Assembly (NCBI GenBank): GCA_964640655.1
Contig: CAZXFT010000004.1
Location: 1 to 64,000, forward strand
Length of the DNA stretch: 64,000 nt
Source of the DNA: BJGO01 sp964640655
GTDB taxonomy: Bacteria > Bacteroidota > Bacteroidia > Chitinophagales > UBA10324
Reading direction: 5' to 3'
Part shown: positions 56,208 to 64,000 of the stretch, in pieces
How positions within the stretch are numbered: the first letter of the stretch is position 1
Layout of the letters: each line of letters opens with the position of its first letter
Program-made: the position numbers and the translations under genes
Notes under the pieces: generated by a model
What the model saw: only the letters and a program-made list of their open reading frames with translations
Databases searched by the model: none
What the model was told of the DNA's origin: nothing

Positions 56208-58934
56208 ATGACGTTATTGAAAACTGTGAACAAACTATTATCCTCTCATTCAATTATTATTCTTTTCGCGCTGCTTCTACCTGGCTTTAAATCTTTTGCC
56301 ACCCACGAGCGCTCCGGCGATTTACAATACACCTATATCGGTAACAATACTTTTCGCATAGTGGTTACAACATTTACCGATCAAACATCGGTTGCAGCCG
56401 ACAAAGACAGTGTAGAGGTTACCTGGGGTGATGGCACAAAGAATAATATTGGCAGGATAGAAATAACAGACCTGACTATTAACATTCGACGCAACAGATA
56501 CGAGGGTATACATACTTATGCAGGTTTTGGTACTTATATTATAGGTATGAAAGATTTAAACCGTATTCAGGGTGTTCAGAATATCAATGCCTCTCAATCG
56601 GTTGATATACCCCTTTTCTTCGAGAGCCTCCTGGTATTTGCCGATCCTGCTATCTATGGTAACATCAATAATTCTCCTATCCTCACTACCAATTCAGTCG
56701 ACTATGCTTATGTTGGTCAAATATTTACTCATAACACCGGTGCATATGATCCCGATGGTGACAGTCTTGCTTTTGAGTTCTTTGTACCCCTTGCTGATCA
56801 GAATGTGAATGTGCCCAACTACATCTATCCACATCTGTTATCTTCTCCTCAGGGAACACTTACTCTTAATCAAACTACCGGAGATATGGTTTGGAATTTC
56901 CCTACTTATAATGGCATTGTCAATGTAGGGATACTCGTTAAAGAATTTCGTCGCATCTATGTCAATGGTGTTTTGCAATCGATAACACAAATTGGATGGG
57001 TCAAACGCGATCTGCAAATCATCATCACAGACTCCAACAACAAACCTCCCATCATTGCTCAACTCATAGACACGTGTGTCGTAGCCGGAAATCCGGTGAA
57101 CTTTCTCATCTCCGCTACCGACCCCAATCCCAATCAAACTATTTCGTTGTCCATGTCCGGAGCACCGTTTATAGTGGCTTCAAGTCCAGCTACTTTCGTT
57201 ACTAATACACCCGGCATCAGCTTTTCATCCGGTGTATTCAACTGGAACACAAACTGCACACATATTTCACCTAATCCATATACTTCAGTGGTTCAAGCAA
57301 AGGATAACACCAATCCAATTCCGCTTTTCGACATCAAAACATTTCGTGTAAAAGTCGTTGGCCCACCTGTACAGGATGTGCAAGCAATACCTCAGGGAAA
57401 TAGTGTTCTTGTTACCTGGGAAAATCCTTATGTATGCAGCACTGTGCAAAAGTTTATGGGTTTCTCGGTGTGGCGACGAGAAGGACCTAACCCTTTTGAT
57501 ATTGACACCTGCACTCCCGGACTTGCCGGTAAAGGTTATGTGAAAATTGCAAGTAAACTATTTGACTATTCTTATCTTGATAATAATGTCATCATTGGAA
57601 AAAATTATTGTTACCGCGTACTCGCTGAATTCGGTATAGCTACTTCTCTTGGATATATTACCGATTTCTGTGAAAGTTTACCAAGTAACGAAGCGTGCAC
57701 ACAGTTGAAAAAAGACATTCCGGTTATGACAAAAGTTAGCGTTCTTACAACTGATGTGGCTACAGGAAGTATTGTAGTGAATTGGTCCAAACCATCGAAG
57801 AGTGAGTTGGATACCATTCAAAACCCGGGACCATACAAATATGAGTTATATCGTTCTGTTGGTTTTACACCTAACAGTGAACAACTTGTTCAAACATTCA
57901 CATCCAATACATTTTATCTGTTGAACGATTCCTCATTCACAGATACCGGTTTAAATACAGATGATAATGCATACAACTATTTCGTACGTTTTTATTCGAA
58001 CAACAATAAACTCGGAGATGCACGCTATGCTAGTTCTGTATTTCTAAATCTGCAATCTGCCGGCAATGCGCTTATTTTAAATTGGCAACTTGATGTGCCT
58101 TGGACTAATACAGAATATCACATCTACAGAAAGAACAATATAACTTCTTTGTTTGATTCCATTGGAAAATCAATAAACACATCTTACCTCGATGCACCGC
58201 TCATCAACGACTCTACCTATTGTTATTTGATCAAATCAGTTGGTGCATACAGCATCAGCAGTATTATTTCACCCATTATCAACTTTTCACAGGAAGAATG
58301 TGGAGTGCCGGTTGATACGGTAGGTCCTTGTGCGCCTCAACTTCGCGTTGCCAATAAATGCAATACGAATGCATATCCTTACGACGATTTTACGAACAAC
58401 CTCACCTGGACGAAACCTGAAACAGAATGTGGCGGCGATGCAGTAAAGTATTTCATCTACTATGCAGCACATAATGACGAAGAGCTTGTTCTTATAGATA
58501 GTGTTCTATCAGTAAATGATACAACGCTCCTACATACACTTAATAATTCTGTAGCAGGGTGCTATGCTATTGCTGCTGTGGATTCATTCAATAACATTGG
58601 CGACACGAGTAATGTGATTTGCTTAGACAATTGTCCACTTTATGAATTGCCAAACACCTTCACACCTAATGGCGATGGTAGCAATGATTTCTATACTCCC
58701 ATAAAACCTTATCGCTACATACAAAAGGTAAATATGAAGATTTTTACTTCCTGGGGCAATTTGGTTTTTGAAACCAACAATCCTGAAATACTTTGGAATG
58801 GTCTCAGTCAGCAAAGTGGGAAGCAAATGCCGGATGGCACTTATTATTACGTCTGCGAAGTTTTTGAAGAACGACTTGAAATTCAGAGCAAACCGGCTAA
58901 AACTTTAAACGGATTTATTCATTTATATCGCTGA
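56208..58934 (+). CDS. T9SS type B cargo protein with FN3-like domains (gliding-associated C-terminal domain)
   Basis: This 908-aa protein has a signal peptide ending FKSFA, directly followed by THERSGDLQYTYIGNNTF, an opening typical of large secreted Bacteroidota proteins. Cadherin-like (PPIIAQLIDTCVVAGNPVNF) and several fibronectin III-like modules occupy the middle. The C-terminal ~85 residues are a type B sorting domain (LPNTFTPNGDGSNDFY, GNLVFETN, MPDGTYYYVCEV). T9SS type B tails, as on SprB, rely on PorP/SprF-like partners. Probable surface structural or adhesive protein. It is 1 nt upstream of the riboflavin synthase gene. Confidence 0.87.
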   Translation: MTLLKTVNKLLSSHSIIILFALLLPGFKSFATHERSGDLQYTYIGNNTFRIVVTTFTDQTSVAADKDSVEVTWGDGTKNNIGRIEITDLTINIRRNRYEGIHTYAGFGTYIIGMKDLNRIQGVQNINASQSVDIPLFFESLLVFADPAIYGNINNSPILTTNSVDYAYVGQIFTHNTGAYDPDGDSLAFEFFVPLADQNVNVPNYIYPHLLSSPQGTLTLNQTTGDMVWNFPTYNGIVNVGILVKEFRRIYVNGVLQSITQIGWVKRDLQIIITDSNNKPPIIAQLIDTCVVAGNPVNFLISATDPNPNQTISLSMSGAPFIVASSPATFVTNTPGISFSSGVFNWNTNCTHISPNPYTSVVQAKDNTNPIPLFDIKTFRVKVVGPPVQDVQAIPQGNSVLVTWENPYVCSTVQKFMGFSVWRREGPNPFDIDTCTPGLAGKGYVKIASKLFDYSYLDNNVIIGKNYCYRVLAEFGIATSLGYITDFCESLPSNEACTQLKKDIPVMTKVSVLTTDVATGSIVVNWSKPSKSELDTIQNPGPYKYELYRSVGFTPNSEQLVQTFTSNTFYLLNDSSFTDTGLNTDDNAYNYFVRFYSNNNKLGDARYASSVFLNLQSAGNALILNWQLDVPWTNTEYHIYRKNNITSLFDSIGKSINTSYLDAPLINDSTYCYLIKSVGAYSISSIISPIINFSQEECGVPVDTVGPCAPQLRVANKCNTNAYPYDDFTNNLTWTKPETECGGDAVKYFIYYAAHNDEELVLIDSVLSVNDTTLLHTLNNSVAGCYAIAAVDSFNNIGDTSNVICLDNCPLYELPNTFTPNGDGSNDFYTPIKPYRYIQKVNMKIFTSWGNLVFETNNPEILWNGLSQQSGKQMPDGTYYYVCEVFEERLEIQSKPAKTLNGFIHLYR

Positions 58935-58935
58935 T

Positions 58936-59532
58936 ATGTTTACCGGAATCATTGAATGCCTTGGAAGGGTAGATGACGTTGTCAAAGAAAAATCCAATCT
59001 CATTTTCACAGTTTCATCCGCTATTTCCCATGAGCTGAAAGTGGATCAGAGCGTAGCACACGATGGAGTTTGTCTTACCATAACTGCTATAACCGGAAAC
59101 ACACATACCGTTACAGCCATTGCAGAAACTTTGAACAAAACCAACTTACAATCATGGAAATGTGGGTCTGTGCTCAATATCGAACGTGCTTTGATGTATG
59201 GTGGACGTCTTGACGGTCACTTTGTGCAAGGCCACGTGGATGCATATGTTTCGTGCATCGACATCAAAGATGAATCAGGTTCGTGGCGGTTTAGTTTTTC
59301 ATACGATAAAGCGCATCAAGCGTTATTGATTCCCAAAGGCTCTGTATGTATTAATGGTGTGAGTTTGACAATTGCCAATTTAAACGATACAGAATTTAGC
59401 GTAGCCATTATTCCTTATACTTATCAGCATACATCTTTTCAATACATCAAAATCGGCGATTTAGTTAATGTAGAGTTTGATGTGCTGGGCAAATACATCA
59501 ACCGTTATATGAGTACTTCACAACTCAGTTAA
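58936..59532 (+). CDS. ribE: Riboflavin synthase alpha subunit
   Basis: This 198-aa enzyme makes riboflavin from two 6,7-dimethyl-8-ribityllumazine molecules. It has the two tandem lumazine-binding domains: MFTGIIECLGRVDDV and SVAHDGVCLTIT, then GHFVQGHVDAYV and GSVCINGVSLTIANL, with the terminal helix VEFDVLGKYINRYM. The first domain has HDGVCLT where AVNGVCLT is usual. There is no FMN riboswitch upstream; the start is 1 nt after the cargo gene, so it probably shares its transcript. Confidence 0.95.
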   Translation: MFTGIIECLGRVDDVVKEKSNLIFTVSSAISHELKVDQSVAHDGVCLTITAITGNTHTVTAIAETLNKTNLQSWKCGSVLNIERALMYGGRLDGHFVQGHVDAYVSCIDIKDESGSWRFSFSYDKAHQALLIPKGSVCINGVSLTIANLNDTEFSVAIIPYTYQHTSFQYIKIGDLVNVEFDVLGKYINRYMSTSQLS

Positions 59533-59539
59533 GGTATGC

Positions 59540-60466
59540 CTATACTGAGCGTGGGGTAATGTTCAGTGTCAATAAGTGATTATTGCGCAGTATCACTATT
59601 TTCTGATTACGGTCTATGGCTTTTGCATCAAGTAATTTGTGCAAATGATCAATGCCATTAACAGGTACATTATTTACAGCTACTATAAAATCACCGCTCT
59701 GAATGCCACACACTTGAGCCGGTCCCTGTGCTTCTACATTTACAACATATAACAGGCTTTTGTTTCTCAGATTATGAAAGCGTATAAACTGTTGCACCGT
59801 GTTCACATCTTGTACCGCCACACCCAAAAAAGCACGACGCACTTTGCCATGTTGTATCAGTTCTGCTCCAATGTTTAGTGCTGTTAGAATATGAATGGCA
59901 AAACATAAACCCTGCGCACCATTGATGGTGGCCGTGTTCACACCCACCACTTCCGATTGCAGATTAATCAAGGGGCCGCCGCTGTTTCCCGGGTTCAGTG
60001 CTGCATCGGTTTGTATAACATTGTCCACTAATCTTCCTGACTGTGTACGTAGTGTACGACCTAATGCACTTACTACACCAGTTGTGACCGTATGCTGAAA
60101 ACCAAATGGATTGCCTATTGCCATTACCGGTAAACCAATCTGAATGTCGTCTTCTGTTGCGGCACGAAGCACAGTAAAGTTCGATGCCGGTGCATCGGTT
60201 TTTAAAACGGCTATGTCGGTATGCGCATCCATACCGGTAAGTTGTGCTGTGGTTTGTGTACCGTCAGTAAACGTGAGTACAAATCGATTGCCCCCGTTCA
60301 CTACATGTGTGTTGGTAAACAAATATCCATCTGAAGAGAAGAAAAAACCACTGCCGTGTGAAGGTTGATTTTTCTTCTGCTGTATATTGCTGAACACATC
60401 AATTTTTACTACAGCCTGCCGCGCATTACGCACTGCATTAACATAAAGTTGAGAATATGAATCCAT
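59540..60466 (-). CDS. HtrA/DegP-like S1C serine protease with PDZ domain, no signal peptide
   Basis: The trypsin-like domain has a complete triad: FTNTHVV (His), HTDIAVLK (Asp) and LNPGNSGGPL (Ser). One PDZ domain follows (about 205-308; LGVAVQDVN, GIQSGDFIVAVNNVPV). I prefer ATG 60466 (MDSYSQLY) over ATG 60484, which adds six residues. Neither start gives a signal peptide or membrane helix, so the protease should be cytoplasmic, unlike periplasmic DegP. It has only one PDZ. Its stop is 7 nt from the convergent riboflavin synthase stop. Confidence 0.88.
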   Translation of the reverse strand: MDSYSQLYVNAVRNARQAVVKIDVFSNIQQKKNQPSHGSGFFFSSDGYLFTNTHVVNGGNRFVLTFTDGTQTTAQLTGMDAHTDIAVLKTDAPASNFTVLRAATEDDIQIGLPVMAIGNPFGFQHTVTTGVVSALGRTLRTQSGRLVDNVIQTDAALNPGNSGGPLINLQSEVVGVNTATINGAQGLCFAIHILTALNIGAELIQHGKVRRAFLGVAVQDVNTVQQFIRFHNLRNKSLLYVVNVEAQGPAQVCGIQSGDFIVAVNNVPVNGIDHLHKLLDAKAIDRNQKIVILRNNHLLTLNITPRSV

Positions 60467-60499
60467 AAGCCCGCCTTCATACATAATTGTTCCACTATT

Positions 60500-60559
60500 A
60501 ATAACTCTGACAAATTAACCTGAAATGAAAGTGGACTTGTAAGATGTGGCAGAGTTATT
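60500..60559. repeat. Inverted repeat with 10-bp perfect arms upstream of the HtrA-like gene
   Basis: Arms AATAACTCTG (60500-60509) and CAGAGTTATT (60550-60559) are perfect reverse complements with 40 nt between. They lie in the spacer between the HD-domain and HtrA-like genes. Confidence 0.6.
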
Positions 60560-60623
60560 CTAAAAGAAACAAGTACATTACGCTCACAATTATTGCATGA
60601 TGTGTATTAGTTGAATTGTGATA

Positions 60624-61841
60624 TCACTTCACCATCCAACACAAATAATACTTCAAAACAGGCTCGCTCAACACACTGATATTCAGTTGATCGCTTGCAT
60701 CAGCAATGTCGCGCAGCACGCCGTTTTTTTGAAGAATGAGAATAGGTCCTGTTTGTTTACTGTATGCAGAGTTACTCGTGCTGTCTTCAATTAAAAAATA
60801 AGAAGGCTCTGCATAAATATTTTGTTTTAATCGCTCACTGACAGACTTCATCCGTTCCTTTTTTTGATTAGCTGTGAAAGCCTCTTTTTGAAACTCCACC
60901 TTAAATAATTCACGATCAATCAGCTTTTGACAAAGCAATGCTAATGTTGAGTCGGAGCAATGTTGCCAAACCTTAATGGCACTGTATAAATCACTATCGT
61001 CCAACTGAACAAATTCGGTCAGCCATTCGGCATGATTTCTTTCATCTATACTGCTGCGTTTTAAAAAGTATTGCAATGCCGGTGATGCAAAAAGGGTAGT
61101 GCCTTGTTGTGTAAGTTCTTTTGCGCGTTTCACTATCTGTACCAGCATTTGCTCGGCCGAGACAACAGTCTTGTGCAGGTATACCTGCCAGTACATTAGT
61201 CTGCGCGAAATGATAAACTTCTCAATGCTGTAAATGCCTTTTTCTTCTACTGCCAATTGTCCATCTTTTACATTCAGCATTTTGATAATGCGGTCGTATC
61301 CTATCACACCTTCAGCCACCCCGGTAAAGAAGCTGTCGCGGTTCAGGTAATCTAAACGGTCCACATCCAATTGGCCGCTAACCAACTGATGTAAAAACTT
61401 CTTGTGATAATGGTCGTTGAATATTTGCATAGCCATATTCAGGCGATTATCAAATTGTTTATTCAATACTTGCATCATCAACATCGAAATAGTTTCGTGA
61501 TGTGTGGGGATTAAAATGTTTTCCAATGCATGCGAAAATGGACCGTGCCCGATATCGTGAAGCAAAATTGCCACTATGGCAGCCTGCTTTTCCTCATCGC
61601 TGATTTCAACACCTTTACTGCGCAATACGTCTAATGCAAGCCCCATTAGGTGAACGGCACCCAGTGTATGTTGAAAGCGTGTATGCACTGCAGAAGGATA
61701 TACTAAGTTGGAAAGACCTAATTGTTGTATGCGGCGCAGGCGCTGAAACCACGGGTGCTGTATCAGGTCGTATATCAATTCGTCTGGGATGGTAATAAAC
61801 CCATACACCGGATCGTTTACAATTTTCTTTTTATTCATCAT
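60624..61841 (-). CDS. HD-domain phosphohydrolase (dGTPase/SAMHD1-like)
   Basis: ATG 61841 gives 405 aa; the longer frame needs TTG. The metal-binding HD site is visible as VHTRFQHTLGAVHL, LLHDIGHGPFSHALE, and the Asp in SGQLDVDRLDYLNRDSFFTG. These match the SAMHD1-like group that cleaves dNTP triphosphates, although substrate is not certain. A C-terminal helical region of about 180 residues follows. It is divergent from porX with 74 bp between the chosen starts. Confidence 0.9.
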   Translation of the reverse strand: MMNKKKIVNDPVYGFITIPDELIYDLIQHPWFQRLRRIQQLGLSNLVYPSAVHTRFQHTLGAVHLMGLALDVLRSKGVEISDEEKQAAIVAILLHDIGHGPFSHALENILIPTHHETISMLMMQVLNKQFDNRLNMAMQIFNDHYHKKFLHQLVSGQLDVDRLDYLNRDSFFTGVAEGVIGYDRIIKMLNVKDGQLAVEEKGIYSIEKFIISRRLMYWQVYLHKTVVSAEQMLVQIVKRAKELTQQGTTLFASPALQYFLKRSSIDERNHAEWLTEFVQLDDSDLYSAIKVWQHCSDSTLALLCQKLIDRELFKVEFQKEAFTANQKKERMKSVSERLKQNIYAEPSYFLIEDSTSNSAYSKQTGPILILQKNGVLRDIADASDQLNISVLSEPVLKYYLCWMVK

Positions 61842-61915
61842 CAATCAATCGAATTACAAAAATGATTACTAATCGTCAGAATCAATCAACTTTACAGGCA
61901 CAAAACACATTACTC

Positions 61916-63466
61916 ATGAACCAGGCTACTATATTATGGTGCGACGATGAAATTGATTTATTAAAACCACAGATACTTTTTTTACAAGAGAAAGGATACG
62001 ATGTTATTACCGCAAGCAACGGAGTAGATGCGGCTGAGCTGGTAAAACGACAGGCGTTTGATGTAGTTTTTCTTGATGAGCAAATGCCTGGATTATCGGG
62101 CCTGGAGACACTTACTCAAATTAAGGATATATCCCCACAATTACCTGTGGTTATGATTACCAAGAATGAGGAGGAGAATATTATGGAAGAAGCAATCGGT
62201 TCACAAATCAGCGATTATCTGATAAAGCCTGTGAAGTCAAATCAGATTTTACTTACCTTAAAAAAGTTGCTCGACAGCCGTCAGTTAATCAGTAGTAAAA
62301 CTACTTCTGCATATCAGCAGCAGTTTCAGCAAATTATGATGCAGCTTAGCAGTGGCCTGGATTATAACGAATGGGCCGAGGCTTACAAGAAACTGATTTA
62401 TTGGGAACTGGAGATGGATAAATCCAAATCCAACGAGATGCGCGAAGTATTGAATATGCAAAAGAGTGAAGCCAACACTGAGTTCTTTAAGTTCATCAAC
62501 AAAAACTACCATAATTGGATGAACGACAAAACTCCCTCACCGGTAATGTCGCATTCCGTGATGAAACAAAAAGTATTTCCGCAGGTGAATAATGATATTC
62601 CCACTTTTGTTATCCTCATTGATAACCTACGCTATGATCAATGGCGTATGATTCAACCATTGCTGAGCGAATATTATCGTGTGCAGGACGAAAGTTATTT
62701 CTATTCCATTTTACCCACGACAACACAATATAGCCGCAATGCCATTTTCGCCGGATTAACTCCCTTAGATATTGAAAAGAAATTTCCCAACTATTGGCTG
62801 AACGACGAAGAAGAGGGAGGTAAGAACAAGTACGAATCTGATTTTTTATCTGACAACATTGTGCGCAACAAACTCAACATAAAACACACCTATACCAAAG
62901 TGATTTCATCAAACGATGGTAAGCACTTGGTAGACAACATTCTTAATCTTTGTAACAATCAATTAAATGTTATCGTGTACAACTTCGTAGATTTACTTTC
63001 TCATGCACGTACTGAGATGCAGGTATTGAAAGAACTTGCCGGAGACGAGACTTCATATCGCTCTATTACTTTGAGTTGGTTTCAGCACTCACCGTTGTTT
63101 CAGGCACTGCAACGCTTAGCTTCAAAGAAGATTAATCTTATCATCACCTCCGACCACGGTAGTATTCGCGTTAAGGAGCCAAGCAAAGTGATAGGTGACC
63201 GTGAAACTACTACCAATCTGCGTTACAAACACGGACGTAATCTGAATTACAATGCCAAGGATGTACTTGAAGTGCGCAATCCGCACGAGGCCGGATTGCC
63301 AAAGCCACATGTCAGTTCGGCTTTCATCTTTGCCAAAGAAGATTTGTATTTCGTTTATCCTAACAATTACAATTATCACGTCAATCACTTCCGCAGCACA
63401 TTTCAACACGGTGGCATCAGTATGGAAGAAATGATTTGTCCTTTTGTATTGATGACAAACAAGTAG
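61916..63466 (+). CDS. porX: PorX-like T9SS response regulator with PglZ/alkaline-phosphatase domain
   Basis: ATG 61916 (MNQATILWCDDEIDLL) gives 516 aa; the longer frame crowds the divergent gene. Residues 1-120 form a receiver domain with acidic pocket CDDE, phospho-Asp in VVFLDEQMPGLSG and Lys in YLIKPV. A helical linker follows (about 120-205). The C-terminal PglZ domain includes FVILIDNLRYDQWR, TTTQYSRNAIFAGLTP and IITSDHGS. PorX with the PorY kinase controls T9SS genes, and its PglZ domain is a nucleotide phosphodiesterase in characterised members. No porY is adjacent. Confidence 0.93.
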   Translation: MNQATILWCDDEIDLLKPQILFLQEKGYDVITASNGVDAAELVKRQAFDVVFLDEQMPGLSGLETLTQIKDISPQLPVVMITKNEEENIMEEAIGSQISDYLIKPVKSNQILLTLKKLLDSRQLISSKTTSAYQQQFQQIMMQLSSGLDYNEWAEAYKKLIYWELEMDKSKSNEMREVLNMQKSEANTEFFKFINKNYHNWMNDKTPSPVMSHSVMKQKVFPQVNNDIPTFVILIDNLRYDQWRMIQPLLSEYYRVQDESYFYSILPTTTQYSRNAIFAGLTPLDIEKKFPNYWLNDEEEGGKNKYESDFLSDNIVRNKLNIKHTYTKVISSNDGKHLVDNILNLCNNQLNVIVYNFVDLLSHARTEMQVLKELAGDETSYRSITLSWFQHSPLFQALQRLASKKINLIITSDHGSIRVKEPSKVIGDRETTTNLRYKHGRNLNYNAKDVLEVRNPHEAGLPKPHVSSAFIFAKEDLYFVYPNNYNYHVNHFRSTFQHGGISMEEMICPFVLMTNK

Positions 63467-63487
63467 TTATGTTCAATTAATAAAAAA

Positions 63488-63505
63488 GCCCGTTAATCGA
63501 CGGGC
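63488..63505. terminator. Bidirectional intrinsic terminator between porX and the aminotransferase gene
   Basis: A 6-bp stem (GCCCGT/ACGGGC) is preceded by an A-run and followed by TTTTT, in the gap between convergent genes. Confidence 0.85.
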
Positions 63506-63531
63506 TTTTTATTTTGTCAAATATTAGAAGA

Positions 63532-64000
63532 TTACAGAGGTATGGTAACCAGTTTGGTTTGTTGATAAATTCCCTTTTGCAGTTTGTCAGCTACTTCGCT
63601 GAAGCAATGTAAAGTGGCATCTATATCTGCATCTGTATGCACTGCAGTAGGAATAAGTCGCAACATCATTACTCCTTTAGGTACTACCGGGTAAATAACG
63701 ATGCTGAGAAATATGTTATAATTCTCACGAATGTCCATAATCAGGTTGGCAGCTTCGTTGGAATTACCGTTCAGATAAACCGGAGTTACACAGGTGTTGG
63801 ATCGACCAATATTAAAACCGCGCTCTTTCAAACCTGCCTGAAGCTTATTAGTGTTGTACCAGAGTTTGTCTTTCAACTCAGGTTTTGTCCTCAACAACTC
63901 CAAACGCTTCAGGTTGCCAATTACCAGAGGCATAGGCATTGCCTTAGCAAATATTTGAGAGCGGTTGTTGTAGCGAAGATATTCCACCACTTGTTCGTCG
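63532..64000 (-). CDS. AONS/KBL-type alpha-oxoamine synthase (PLP aminotransferase fold), C-terminal part
   Basis: The frame is open to the window edge, so only about the last 156 residues are present. They match the small C-terminal domain of alpha-oxoamine synthases: RSQIFAKAMPMPLVIGNLKRLELLRT, NTCVTPVYLNG and KGVMMLRLIPTAVHTDADID. Members include glycine C-acetyltransferase, 8-amino-7-oxononanoate synthase and serine palmitoyltransferase; the catalytic lysine region lies outside the window, so the substrate cannot be chosen. Sphingolipid synthesis is one option in Bacteroidota. Confidence 0.85.
   Translation of the reverse strand, partial: DEQVVEYLRYNNRSQIFAKAMPMPLVIGNLKRLELLRTKPELKDKLWYNTNKLQAGLKERGFNIGRSNTCVTPVYLNGNSNEAANLIMDIRENYNIFLSIVIYPVVPKGVMMLRLIPTAVHTDADIDATLHCFSEVADKLQKGIYQQTKLVTIPL

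Overview
The window comes from a member of the Bacteroidota, most likely a gliding or surface-active environmental lineage near Chitinophagales or Sphingobacteriales. It carries type IX secretion (T9SS) cargo with both type A and type B C-terminal sorting domains, a PorV2/PorU2-like pair, a PorX-like response regulator with a PglZ domain, SprB repeats, MBG domains, a Bacteroidota-style ParE, a fused DAHP synthase/chorismate mutase, and an AT-rich genome. No rRNA or tRNA gene, insertion sequence, prophage or CRISPR array was recognised.

Layout. 1-2.3 kb (+): end of an RdgB-like nucleotide pyrophosphatase, then an ECF sigma factor overlapping a membrane-anchored, beta-barrel-tailed probable anti-sigma protein. 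2.4-7.9 kb (-): a translation cluster read as rRNA m5C methyltransferase, TPR lipoprotein, thrS, infC (TTG start), rpmI, rplT. 8-16.5 kb: PD40 propeller protein, DUF6265 protein, CorA transporter, a coupled run of trans-sulfuration enzyme, fmt and M14 peptidase, and a TPR-adenylate cyclase. 16.6-32.7 kb (-): one gene for a 5369-residue secreted modular protein. 33.2-38.6 kb: parE, NamZ-like muramidase, a LolC/E-type permease and an outer-membrane barrel. 38.6-41.7 kb (-): methyltransferase, and rpsP, rimM, pyrC. 41.9-47.4 kb: secreted sugar dehydrogenase, universal stress protein, aromatic amino-acid entry enzyme, proline dehydrogenase. 47.5-59.5 kb: PorV2, PorU2, a UbiA prenyltransferase, a PolX-like protein, a type B T9SS cargo and riboflavin synthase. 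59.5-64 kb: HtrA-like protease, HD phosphohydrolase, PorX and the end of an AONS/KBL-type aminotransferase.

How the genes fit together. The accessory theme is secretion to the cell surface: three large cargo proteins (giant protein, sugar dehydrogenase, type B protein), a PorV2/PorU2 pair that may process and shuttle cargo, and PorX, which in studied relatives controls T9SS expression. The rest is ordinary housekeeping: translation, methionine/formyl-Met-tRNA supply, pyrimidine, aromatic, riboflavin and quinone metabolism, and chromosome decatenation.

The most unusual object is the giant protein. Among beta-helix, LRR, LamG, subtilase, MBG and SprB modules it holds two uninterrupted blocks of a perfect hexapeptide, NPRVVT, in 10 and 6 copies. 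They are encoded by 18-bp DNA repeats that vary only at synonymous sites and sit in a long insertion inside an MBG-like domain.
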